Part shown: one piece after another, positions 38,747-47,595 of the stretch | How the letters are laid out: each line of letters starts with the position of its first letter | How positions within the stretch are numbered: position 1 is the first letter of the stretch | NCBI GenBank assembly: GCA_029210205.1 | Contig: JARGOD010000005.1 | Coordinates: 21,181 to 85,180, forward strand | Origin: Verrucomicrobiales bacterium | GTDB lineage: Bacteria > Verrucomicrobiota > Verrucomicrobiia > Verrucomicrobiales > DEV007 | Reading direction: 5' to 3' | Length of the DNA: 64,000 nt | Translations under genes and position numbers: made by a program | Notes under the pieces: model-generated | What the model saw: the letters and a program-made list of their open reading frames with translations, nothing else | Database searches by the model: none | What the model was told of the DNA's origin: nothing

Positions 38747-39901
38747 ATGAAACGGGCTGTTCTCGTCTTCCTCAAGCTACCGGAAGTGGGGCGCGTCAAA
38801 ACACGGCTTGCTCGCGGTATCGGCGACGAGGAAACTTTGATTGCCTATCGACAGATGGTGGCGCGAGTTTTTGAGCAATGTAGAAACAGTCGCTGCGAAT
38901 TACTCGCGATAGCTTTCGATCCTGCTGACAAAGAGACCGAAGTTCGTTCCTGGCTCGCCCCATACCTGAAAGGGTTCACAGGTAAGGCCCTCTGGATACC
39001 CCAGATCGAGAGTGATTTAGGCGGGAGGCTTGAAGCTGCCGCCGGAATGGTATTCGAAGAGGAGCCAGACCTTACTTTGAGCATCATTGGAACCGATTGC
39101 GTTGGTTTGGATCAGGGGATTTTTGAAGAAGTGAGCCGCAGTTTGGACTCCGGAGTCGATGTCGTCTTCGGACCGAGCGAAGATGGCGGCTACTATTTGG
39201 TCGCAATGAAGTCACTGCAGCCATGTCTCTTTCGCGACATTCCCTGGAGCGTTTCGACAACTCTTGAAGCGAGCCTTGCCGCAGCGGATCTGGCCAAGCT
39301 GAAGACTCATCTCTTGCCCTCAAGGGTCGACGTCGATACCTCTGCAGAATGGCATCAAGTGAGTGCCCTCGTGAGCCAGAGAACGTGTGTCTTTTTTGAT
39401 CGTGATGGAGTGGTGAATAGCTCTCCGGGGGAAGGATATGTGCTGAATGCAGAGGAATTCCATCTCAATCCGGGCATTCCTGAGGCTCTGGCATGGCTGA
39501 AAATGAACGGTTGGCTTGCGATTCTTGTGACGAGTCAAAAAGGAGTTGGGAAAAAGCTCATGACGGCAAGCCAACTGAACGAGATTCACGAAAAAATGCA
39601 GCGGGAACTAGCGAAGAGTGGCGCTAACTTTGATGGGATTTATGCCTACACAGGCACGGATGAATGTCCTTTCCCACCAAAACCGGATCCAGGGATGGTG
39701 TTGTCTGCTGCTGAAAGCTTTTTCATCGACCTTCGTCAATCATGGATGATCGGTGATGCCGACCGTGATATCGAAATGGGAAAGGCTGCAGGTCTTGCTG
39801 GAACCATTCGGATCAAGGGCGAAAAGGCGATCGGTATCAAAGCAGATCACACCTTGAGTGAGACTGGTGAAATTATTAATTTATTTGAAAAACTTTTATA
39901 A
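38747..39901 (+). CDS. Fusion: DUF2064/TIGR04282-like glycosyltransferase domain plus C-terminal HAD (GmhB/HisB-N-like) phosphatase domain
   Basis: N-term LPEVGRVKTRLARGIG...IIGTDCVGLD...FGPSEDGGYYLVAM; C-term CVFFDRDGVVNSS...PPKPDPGMV...MIGDADRDIEMGKAAG. Confidence 0.85.
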   Translation: MKRAVLVFLKLPEVGRVKTRLARGIGDEETLIAYRQMVARVFEQCRNSRCELLAIAFDPADKETEVRSWLAPYLKGFTGKALWIPQIESDLGGRLEAAAGMVFEEEPDLTLSIIGTDCVGLDQGIFEEVSRSLDSGVDVVFGPSEDGGYYLVAMKSLQPCLFRDIPWSVSTTLEASLAAADLAKLKTHLLPSRVDVDTSAEWHQVSALVSQRTCVFFDRDGVVNSSPGEGYVLNAEEFHLNPGIPEALAWLKMNGWLAILVTSQKGVGKKLMTASQLNEIHEKMQRELAKSGANFDGIYAYTGTDECPFPPKPDPGMVLSAAESFFIDLRQSWMIGDADRDIEMGKAAGLAGTIRIKGEKAIGIKADHTLSETGEIINLFEKLL

Positions 39902-40013
39902 TTCTGAAAATTTAAATTCTGACTGGCTTTTACATGCCGAATGAATAGAGTAAGTTTTCGAATCCCTGTAGCGGTTCTCAATGATACGGCGACCGCACAA
40001 CCTCTAGTATTCC

Positions 40014-41315
40014 ATGGCAAGAGCGTCCAACCTCACGATGTGTTCCTTCTGCGGCAAGAGCCATGCAGAAGTCAAAAAGCTGATTGCCGGTCCCGGGGTC
40101 TATATCTGCGATGGTTGCATCAACGTCTGTCAGGGAATTCTTGAGAAAGAGCTTCATGAGGATGAAGAAGAGGTTTCGACTGAACTCAGCGTGCCGAAGC
40201 CGAAAGATCTCCTCGGGCAACTCGATCAGTATGTGATCGGACAGGAGCATGCGAAAAAAGTCCTCTCGGTTGCGGTTCATAACCACTACAAAAGACTCCA
40301 ACAGTTTTCTGCGCCGGCGAAAATCCGTGCGCACGGGAAGTTTTCTGAGTTCGAGGATGTCGAAATCGAGAAGAGTAACATCCTCCTGATCGGCCCGACC
40401 GGTTCGGGAAAGACCCTTCTCGCAAAAACGCTCGCCAAGGTCCTGAATGTCCCATTCTGTATTGCGGATGCGACGACATTGACCGAAGCGGGTTATGTCG
40501 GAGAAGACGTCGAAAACATCATTCTCCGCCTCCTCCAATCGGCCGACTATGACGTGAAGCGTGCCGAGATGGGCATCATCTACATCGATGAGATCGATAA
40601 AATTGGCCGGAAGACGGAGAATGTCAGTATCACCCGCGATGTCTCTGGAGAAGGAGTTCAGCAGGCTTTGCTGAAGATGCTCGAAGGAACCGTCTGCAAT
40701 GTTCCCCCACAGGGTGGCCGCAAGCACCCGCAGCAGGAATATATCCAGGTGAATACCGAGAAGATCCTCTTCGTGTGCGGTGGCGCTTTCGTCGGTCTCG
40801 AAGAGATCGTGGGGCGTCGTCTCGGGAAAAAGGTGCTCGGCTTTGGCGAGGAAACCACCACGGTGGCAAGCGAGAGCGACATCGAGAAGCAGCTCCGCAA
40901 CGTTTCACCTGAAGACCTTCACGGGTTCGGATTGATCCCGGAATTTGTCGGACGCCTTCCGGTTGTTTCGACCCTTCGCCCTCTCAAGATTGCTGAGCTC
41001 ATTCACGTGCTCACCGAGCCCAAGAACGCGATGGTGAAGCAATACAGTAAGCTCCTCGCGATGGATGGTGTCGATCTCGACATCACCGAGGACGGTCTCG
41101 AAGCGATGGCCGAAGAAGCGATTGATCGGGGCACTGGCGCCCGCGCCCTGCGCTCGATTTTCGAAAAGCTCATGCTCGAAGTCATGTATGACGCCCCGAG
41201 CCTCGATGGATTTACTCAGGTCACGGTCGACCGCGAAGTCGTCGAAGGAAGGAAAGAGCCTAAAGTCGTGAAGCAGAAGAAGAAAGCTTCTGACGACGAA
41301 GCTGCCGCGGCATAG
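40014..41315 (+). CDS. clpX: ATP-dependent Clp protease ATP-binding subunit ClpX
   Basis: [27 protein letters not shown] zinc-binding domain; [31 protein letters not shown]. Confidence 0.96.
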   Translation: MARASNLTMCSFCGKSHAEVKKLIAGPGVYICDGCINVCQGILEKELHEDEEEVSTELSVPKPKDLLGQLDQYVIGQEHAKKVLSVAVHNHYKRLQQFSAPAKIRAHGKFSEFEDVEIEKSNILLIGPTGSGKTLLAKTLAKVLNVPFCIADATTLTEAGYVGEDVENIILRLLQSADYDVKRAEMGIIYIDEIDKIGRKTENVSITRDVSGEGVQQALLKMLEGTVCNVPPQGGRKHPQQEYIQVNTEKILFVCGGAFVGLEEIVGRRLGKKVLGFGEETTTVASESDIEKQLRNVSPEDLHGFGLIPEFVGRLPVVSTLRPLKIAELIHVLTEPKNAMVKQYSKLLAMDGVDLDITEDGLEAMAEEAIDRGTGARALRSIFEKLMLEVMYDAPSLDGFTQVTVDREVVEGRKEPKVVKQKKKASDDEAAAA

Positions 41316-41320
41316 GGCGG

Positions 41321-42313
41321 TCAGCTGTTCTGAATGCCCTCCTCCAGAATCCACTGCGCGCCCAGTCCGTGACTGGCTTCACAGAGTGGGTGCATTTTGA
41401 AGGCAGGGTCATTGATCGCGGCGAGAAAGTGGGTCGCAGAATTTTCGAGGTGGTCTGGTTGCGCAGGGATATCGAGTGAAGCTCCTTCGGGATGTTCCGA
41501 TGTCGCCAGAAGGATTCGCCCATTGTGGTCAGGCTCGATGAGGAGTGTTCCTTTGCTCCCATAAAGGGTTGTGCTGTACGAGGTGAGTGCTCCAATCTGA
41601 GTCCAGCTTGCCTCGGTCGTGGCAAGAGCCTCGGGGTAGCTGAGGACGAGGATGGCGTTATCCTCGAGGGTAAGATCAGGCTTTAATCCGGTGCTGATTT
41701 TTGTGCTGTTCACGGTGGAAGGTTTCCCGAGAAGCACATCAGCGAGAACGGCTCCGTAGCAGCAGTAGTCCATGAGAGCGCCGGCTCCGTTAAGTTCTTT
41801 GTCGTAAAGCCATTCGCAAAACTGGGGTGAGCATCCCAGCTCGACTGGTCCTTGATGAGCGGCACGGTATTTAACCTGCCAAAGTTGACCGAGCTCTCCA
41901 GCCTGAGCCATTGCGATGCCATGGCGGAGCTGCGGCCACCAGGTGAAGGGCCAATTGATCATAAGGCGGACGTCTGCCGCATCGGTAGCGGCGATCATGC
42001 GCTGAGCTCCGGCGAGGCTTGAGGCCATCGGTTTTTCGACGAGGCAGTGAAGTCCTCGCTCTGCGGCCATCACGGTGAGGTCTTCGCTGAGGCGGTTGCT
42101 CGCGAAAACGTAGACCGCGTCTAGTTCCTCGTTATCGAGGAGGTCTTCGTAGGAGGAATAGGCTTTTCCGGGGAATTCGGATCGGTATTTTCCAAGAAGT
42201 TCTTCGTCGGTATCAGCTGCGGCGACAAGTTTGGCCTGACCCGTTTCCTGAAGCTGCTGGAGATTACTCCAAACGTGATCGTGATGAAGTCCGAGAGTGG
42301 CAATGCGTTTCAT
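41321..42313 (-). CDS. Gfo/Idh/MocA family oxidoreductase
   Basis: N-terminal Rossmann domain, CLVEKPMASSLAGAQRMI (EKP motif). Confidence 0.88.
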   Translation of the reverse strand: MKRIATLGLHHDHVWSNLQQLQETGQAKLVAAADTDEELLGKYRSEFPGKAYSSYEDLLDNEELDAVYVFASNRLSEDLTVMAAERGLHCLVEKPMASSLAGAQRMIAATDAADVRLMINWPFTWWPQLRHGIAMAQAGELGQLWQVKYRAAHQGPVELGCSPQFCEWLYDKELNGAGALMDYCCYGAVLADVLLGKPSTVNSTKISTGLKPDLTLEDNAILVLSYPEALATTEASWTQIGALTSYSTTLYGSKGTLLIEPDHNGRILLATSEHPEGASLDIPAQPDHLENSATHFLAAINDPAFKMHPLCEASHGLGAQWILEEGIQNS

Positions 42314-42434
42314 TGGGATTCGCCTTCGGCGAGTGAAAGGTTAAAAGTGGGAAGGTGGAGTGCGTCAGCTTGACGCCGCTTTCATGGGGAAGACAGAAGC
42401 GGCAGAGATGCAGTGGGAATGATTACTTTGACGA

Positions 42435-43682
42435 CTAGTTGATGCCAAATTTTTTATCGATGGGTTTCTGATAGTCTCTCAGAGTCCCGCTCAGAATTTC
42501 GTCGACACTGACTTTCCGGCCCGCCTTCGCGGATTCGACAACGGCGTAGGCGCAGGCGAGATCGCGGAGACCTTCTTCGCCGGAACATTCCGGTTGATCT
42601 CCGTTCTGAACGGCCCGGAGCCAGTCGAGTTGGGAGAGCGCAAAGTCATTGGTGAGGTTGAGCGGAAAGTGGGCCTCCTTCATCGCAACGGATGCGTTGG
42701 CTTCATAAAGCTCAGCGAGTGATTGTTCTTCACTGCCGTCGAGCTGGATGCGATCTCCGGTGACGCGGCCTTTCGTTCCGTAGAAAACGGGGCCGTCTCC
42801 GATCGAGGTTGCGGTGCCATGTCCGCCCCAACTTCCAAACATCGTCCCGGCCGCACCAGTCGCGAGTTCGAAGTGAGCGTAGAAGGTGTCGTCGGCATCG
42901 CAGCTGATTGGCTCGACTCGCTTGCCTTCGCGAAGGAGGTAGCGGGTCGGCTCAACGACTTGTGTCTGAGCGGTGACGGTCTCGACTTCGCTGCCTCCGA
43001 TGTAACGAATCATGTCGAAAAAGTGCGGGCCGAGATCGAGCGCCATACCACCGCCCTGAACGAGGTCGTGTCGCCACGGCGTCTCCGCGACGATGAGATC
43101 CGGAGCCCACCATGTCCCAATGTTTCCCATCACGGCCATCTGCAGTTCACCGACAGGTCCTTCGTCACTGAATGCCCAGTGCTGATGGCGGACGCCGACA
43201 TCGAAGCGGAGATTTTCGAAAACTCCGAAGGTCACGCCGGATGCTTTTGCCTGTTCACACATTTGGCGCGCACCAGCCATCGTGACGGCGAGTGGCTTTT
43301 GAGAGAGGACGGGCTTCCGCGCCTTGAAGGCCAGCTCTGCGATCTGGTGATGGAGGCTGTGGATCGTGAAATCATTGATCGCATCAACACGGTCTGAAGC
43401 GATGAGGTCACGATAATCGGTGAAAACCTCAACTTCGGTATCAGGCTGAAAATCAAACAAATATTGATCGCCTACCGCGAGCGGGTCGCCGGGAATGTCC
43501 GAGACTGCCTTGCGCTGCTCCGGACCTTCGCCCCGCTTCACATAGCTTTGAGCATCCTTCGCTTTTCGCGAACAAAGCGCTGTGATTTCAAAATCGAGGA
43601 CTCCCGCTTCGCGCAGCAACTTGTAGCCTTCGAGGTGGGCGGCAAGAATTCTCCCACATCCGATAATTCCGATACGAATCAT
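42435..43682 (-). CDS. Gfo/Idh/MocA family oxidoreductase
   Basis: IGIIGCGRILAAHLEGY; VLSQKPLAVTMAGARQM. Confidence 0.9.
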   Translation of the reverse strand: MIRIGIIGCGRILAAHLEGYKLLREAGVLDFEITALCSRKAKDAQSYVKRGEGPEQRKAVSDIPGDPLAVGDQYLFDFQPDTEVEVFTDYRDLIASDRVDAINDFTIHSLHHQIAELAFKARKPVLSQKPLAVTMAGARQMCEQAKASGVTFGVFENLRFDVGVRHQHWAFSDEGPVGELQMAVMGNIGTWWAPDLIVAETPWRHDLVQGGGMALDLGPHFFDMIRYIGGSEVETVTAQTQVVEPTRYLLREGKRVEPISCDADDTFYAHFELATGAAGTMFGSWGGHGTATSIGDGPVFYGTKGRVTGDRIQLDGSEEQSLAELYEANASVAMKEAHFPLNLTNDFALSQLDWLRAVQNGDQPECSGEEGLRDLACAYAVVESAKAGRKVSVDEILSGTLRDYQKPIDKKFGIN

Positions 43683-43756
43683 GAAAGAAACCTAGAAGTC
43701 CCCCGTAGAATGGCAAAGCGAAATGCATGGACCGTCGAATCCGGTCGACCTAAGAT

Positions 43757-44425
43757 ATGAAAACGATGGAGAAAACGGATGTGAAACGACAATTCGAGAA
43801 GACTCGCATGAGTTTGATCGAGCGTCTTGGCGATTGGGAAGATCAACGCTCCTGGGATGATTTTTATCAGACATATTGGCGGCTCATTTACAGTGTTTCG
43901 GTGAAGTCGGGTTTGAGTCAGGACGAAGCCTTCGACGTCGTGCAGGAGACGGTCTTGTCGGTCGCGAAGCAGTGGAAGAAAGGACAGCAGTATGATCCCG
44001 CGAAAGGATCATTCAAAACGTGGCTCATGAACATCACTCGTTGGAGGATCTCCGACCAGTTCCGGAAAAAGCAGCGCAACCCGGCGGCAATGAATCAAGC
44101 AGGGGGAACTCCGGGTGGGGATGGAGATCTGCGCAATACCGCGACGATCGAGCGGATGCAAGGTGAAGACGGTGAAGAGGTTCTCGAACGGCTTTGGGAA
44201 AATGAGTGGAGATACAATATCTCCGAAGTCGCGATTGAGCGGGTTAAAAAGCTCGTCTCACCAAAGCAGTTTCAGATTTTTCACGCCTACGTCATCAAAG
44301 AATGGGATGTTTCAAAGGTGAAAAAAGAACTCGGCGTGAGCCAGTCCCAAGTCTATCTCGCGAAACATCGGGTCGGTGGTTTGTTGAAGAAAGAAGCTGA
44401 GGCGCTGAAAAAGGAATTTCAGTGA
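43757..44425 (+). CDS. Sigma-70/ECF family RNA polymerase sigma factor
   Basis: DWEDQRSWDDFYQTYWRLIYSVSVKSGLSQDEAFDVVQETVLSVAKQWK; LMNITRWRISDQFRKKQR; sigma4 KKELGVSQSQVYLAKHRV. Confidence 0.88.
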   Translation: MKTMEKTDVKRQFEKTRMSLIERLGDWEDQRSWDDFYQTYWRLIYSVSVKSGLSQDEAFDVVQETVLSVAKQWKKGQQYDPAKGSFKTWLMNITRWRISDQFRKKQRNPAAMNQAGGTPGGDGDLRNTATIERMQGEDGEEVLERLWENEWRYNISEVAIERVKKLVSPKQFQIFHAYVIKEWDVSKVKKELGVSQSQVYLAKHRVGGLLKKEAEALKKEFQ

Positions 44426-44460
44426 TCTTCCTTCCGAAGGGTAGCGGCGATACGCGAGGA

Positions 44461-44739
44461 TCACTGCTGACTGCGCAGCTTTTCTTTCTCGGCTTCGCAC
44501 TGTTCTTTCAGCGAGCCGATTTCGCGAGTTTTTTGCGTCTCAAGCTCCTGGAGCTCGGCGTAGTTGCCTGAGGCGGCCGCCTTAGCGATGAGGTCTGTTA
44601 AAAACAGTTCACGCTCCGCGATTTTCGCTTTGAATTTGTCATCGACGGCAGCGAGCTCAGCTCGCTGTTCATCTGTCAACTTCACTTCGGGCCCGGATTC
44701 AGCGAGCCGCTCCATCGCGAGTTCGTAAGCGCTTTTCAT
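44461..44739 (-). CDS. Hypothetical coiled-coil protein
   Basis: 92 aa, Lys/Glu-rich helical sequence; 3 nt from upstream gene. Confidence 0.65.
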   Translation of the reverse strand: MKSAYELAMERLAESGPEVKLTDEQRAELAAVDDKFKAKIAERELFLTDLIAKAAASGNYAELQELETQKTREIGSLKEQCEAEKEKLRSQQ

Positions 44740-44742
44740 AAC

Positions 44743-45348
44743 TTATTCCGCTTCGTCGGTTGAATCCTCTTTAGCTGAGGATTCTTCAACGGCAGCAGGG
44801 GCTTCTTCTTCAGTCTTTGCCGGTTCCTCTTTTTCTGGCTCCGCTTTGGGTTCGCCAAATTGGAGTTCAGGAGTTGATTCGATCAGCGAAGTGATTTCCG
44901 GCCATCCTTCAGGACGCTGCATTTGAAAGACGTGAAGGTAAACGCGAACGACGCCGGCACTGTGATCCTGCAGCAACTTCGTCACCGTCGTCTTGAGCTT
45001 CTTGGCATCAATTCCCTCAGGAATATCTTCGGCAGCACCTTCGCCGTCATGTTCGATTCCCATTCCGTCGAGGAATTGAATGAGAAGATCCTGATGCGCC
45101 TTCATGAGCCATAGCTGAATGACGTGTTCAGCGATTTCGTCGGAAGCCTTGAGCTTCACATTTTTAACGAGCCACTCGATCTGGGCAGGAGCCGGTTTCC
45201 TCTGGATAAAAACAGGTCTTAGCTTGCGGTTGGAGGCGAGTGTGGAGAGCGACATGGTGTACACTTCTCGCTGTTCGTCGCGGAGGTACTGAAAAACAGA
45301 AGCAGCGGTGGCTGGATCGACTTCCTGGAAAATCTCGTAGGCTTTCAT
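44743..45348 (-). CDS. Hypothetical protein with acidic low-complexity tail
   Basis: 201 aa, helical N-terminal domain; tail EPEKEEPAKTEEEAPAAVEESSAKEDSTDEAE. Confidence 0.65.
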   Translation of the reverse strand: MKAYEIFQEVDPATAASVFQYLRDEQREVYTMSLSTLASNRKLRPVFIQRKPAPAQIEWLVKNVKLKASDEIAEHVIQLWLMKAHQDLLIQFLDGMGIEHDGEGAAEDIPEGIDAKKLKTTVTKLLQDHSAGVVRVYLHVFQMQRPEGWPEITSLIESTPELQFGEPKAEPEKEEPAKTEEEAPAAVEESSAKEDSTDEAE

Positions 45349-45481
45349 GATGGAGGATTCTTTAAGATCACTGAACTAACATCAGCGAAGCAAGAGTGTG
45401 CCAGTAAAGTTTCATCCTGCAACGCATATTCTATAATCGCCATGAGTAGCGAATCGCGTGGATGAGAGTATCGTGCACGCT

Positions 45482-46237
45482 ATGTCCCGGGGCTTCGCGC
45501 TTTTTGATCTCGACCACACACTCCTTCCTCACGACACGCAGGCGCTGTTTTGTAACTTTGTGCTCCGCCGTGAGGGCTGGCGTCGCATTTATCTGATCTG
45601 GTTTCTTTTGAGTGTGCCTTTTGCGGCGATCCGTCTCATCAGTCTGCGAACCATGAAGCGGGTTTTTTCGAGCTACCTCGTCGGGATGAAAAGAGAAACT
45701 CTCGAGGCTCACGTGAAAGCTTTTCTTGAAGAGGACTTTGAACGTGCGCTTTATACCCCGGTCGTAGCAGAATTGGAGCGAAATCGGGAGGCGGGGCGCA
45801 TTCTCATACTGAACAGCGCCAGCCCGGAATTCTATCTCAAAGGAATCTCCGAAAAGCTTGGCTTTGATCAGTTTATCGGAACCGATATGGAAGTTGGGGA
45901 GAAAATGGCATTTTTACCGAAGATCTCAGGACCGAATAATAAGCACGAAGCCAAGGTCGTCGCGATGCAGGAGCGCGGGCTGATTCCGCCGCAAGTGATC
46001 GATGAATCGATTCTTTTACCTGACTCATGGGCTTACTCTGACAGTTCGGCAGATATTCCTTTGCTCTCGATCGTCGAACACGGCGTCATGATTCATCCCG
46101 GAGAGAAGCTTGAGAGCGTCGGCCTTGAAAAAGGCTGGCGTACTATGACTCCGCCGCGACCCTACAAGGGGAAATGGGGAAACAGAATTGCTGCATTGAA
46201 ACAGGCCTGTGGCCTCTATCTCGTTGGAGAGGACTGA
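45482..46237 (+). CDS. HAD-IB family phosphatase (SerB-like)
   Basis: FALFDLDHTLLPHDTQALFCNFVL; LNSASPEFYLKGISEKLGFDQFIGTDME; SDSSADIPLL. Confidence 0.88.
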   Translation: MSRGFALFDLDHTLLPHDTQALFCNFVLRREGWRRIYLIWFLLSVPFAAIRLISLRTMKRVFSSYLVGMKRETLEAHVKAFLEEDFERALYTPVVAELERNREAGRILILNSASPEFYLKGISEKLGFDQFIGTDMEVGEKMAFLPKISGPNNKHEAKVVAMQERGLIPPQVIDESILLPDSWAYSDSSADIPLLSIVEHGVMIHPGEKLESVGLEKGWRTMTPPRPYKGKWGNRIAALKQACGLYLVGED

Positions 46238-46287
46238 AACGTCGAGATTCCGTTCGCGATTTTTATTGAACCCCATTAAAACATTCC

Positions 46288-47595
46288 ATGGCTGATCCTG
46301 AACCAAACGAAACAATATCAGGCCGCTCCTGGGTTTCACTCTGGGCGGTTTTGATCGTTCAGGCGCAAAACGCGTTTAACGACAATTTTGTGAAACTTGC
46401 GCTTATCGGTCTCGCCGTGACGGTTGCAGCGGGAACTGCAATCGGGGACAACATAGAGTTCGTCCTCGCGGCGATGATCCCTCTGCCCTTCGTGCTTCTC
46501 GCTCCTGTCGCGGGATGGTTTTCGGATCGTTTCTCGAAGAGTCGCGTCATCTTTCTCTGCCTGATCTCCCAGTTCGTGATCTTCTCATTGATCGTTGGCA
46601 GTCTCTATATCCGGTCTGTTCAGCTCGCGATTTTCGGCTATTTCCTTCTCGCGGTGCAGTCCACATTGTTCTCCCCAGCGAAGCAGGGTATCCTGAAAGA
46701 AGTGATCGGTTCCCAAAAGCTGGGCTTAGCAAACGGACTGATGCAGATGCTGACAATGGCAGGCATCCTTGGAGGCATGGCTTTGGGAGGAGAATGGTTC
46801 GATGCAGGGCTGAAGTCCATCAATGCAGAAGAGGGAGTGGATCCGCAGAACGCCTGGCGCGCCGCGACGATCCCGGTCATCGCAATTGGGCTTGCGTCCC
46901 TGCTTCCGCTCATCATCGGGCTCTTCATTAAGCGGACACCGGATCATCCCGGGACGGAATTTCAGAGAAAGATCTTCTGGAGTCACTTTCTTGATCTGCG
47001 TTATCTCTTCAGCCATCCGGTGCTCAGGCGTACGGGCCTGCTTATCGCTTTTTACTGGCTCGTCGCCAACTTTATGGGGCTCGCCTTTTTCGGATTTGCA
47101 AAAGAACTGAATCCCGATGTTGCCAAGGGCGGCGTGAGCAGCTCGTCAGGAAGAATGTTTATCGTTGTCGGGATCGGACTGATCGTCGGCAGTTTAACTG
47201 TCTCCTATCTCACTCGAGGCGGAAATAAACGGACTCTCTCGATTTTGGGAGGGTTTGGTATGGCACTCGGATTGCTCGGGATGGGGCTACTTCCGCCAGA
47301 ATCGACAGCCTGGTTCGCCTGTGTTGGAGCGATGGGTTATGCGAGCGGATTTTTCATCGTCCCGCTGAATGCGCATCTTCAGGATCAGATAGAGGAAAAT
47401 CATCGAGGTCGGGTCCTTTCAGCACAGAATCTTCTTGGCTCGCTCTCGGGGATCATGGCGATCGCTGCCAGCTCACTCATGAAGCTGGCGGGCCTTTCCG
47501 TCTCCACGCAGGTCCTGATTTTTGTGCCGTTAGTCATTGCGGTCAGTATATTGCTGAACAAAATCCTTAACGTTTCCGCTGTATCTGCCGAATGA
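46288..47595 (+). CDS. MFS transporter, LplT-like
   Basis: AQNAFNDNFVKLALIGLAV N-terminus; 12-TM pattern; ATGA coupling to PlsC-like gene. Confidence 0.82.
   Translation: MADPEPNETISGRSWVSLWAVLIVQAQNAFNDNFVKLALIGLAVTVAAGTAIGDNIEFVLAAMIPLPFVLLAPVAGWFSDRFSKSRVIFLCLISQFVIFSLIVGSLYIRSVQLAIFGYFLLAVQSTLFSPAKQGILKEVIGSQKLGLANGLMQMLTMAGILGGMALGGEWFDAGLKSINAEEGVDPQNAWRAATIPVIAIGLASLLPLIIGLFIKRTPDHPGTEFQRKIFWSHFLDLRYLFSHPVLRRTGLLIAFYWLVANFMGLAFFGFAKELNPDVAKGGVSSSSGRMFIVVGIGLIVGSLTVSYLTRGGNKRTLSILGGFGMALGLLGMGLLPPESTAWFACVGAMGYASGFFIVPLNAHLQDQIEENHRGRVLSAQNLLGSLSGIMAIAASSLMKLAGLSVSTQVLIFVPLVIAVSILLNKILNVSAVSAE

Noticed and set aside
39978-40727. 249-aa minus-strand ORF opposite clpX
   Set aside because: Shadow ORF of clpX.
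42314-42434. GCGTCA-GCT-TGACGC hairpin between the two oxidoreductase genes
   Set aside because: Short stem without a T tract; could be chance or a processing site, not supportable as a terminator.
42723-43397. 224-aa plus-strand ORF inside the Gfo/Idh/MocA gene
   Set aside because: Antisense to a well-supported oxidoreductase.
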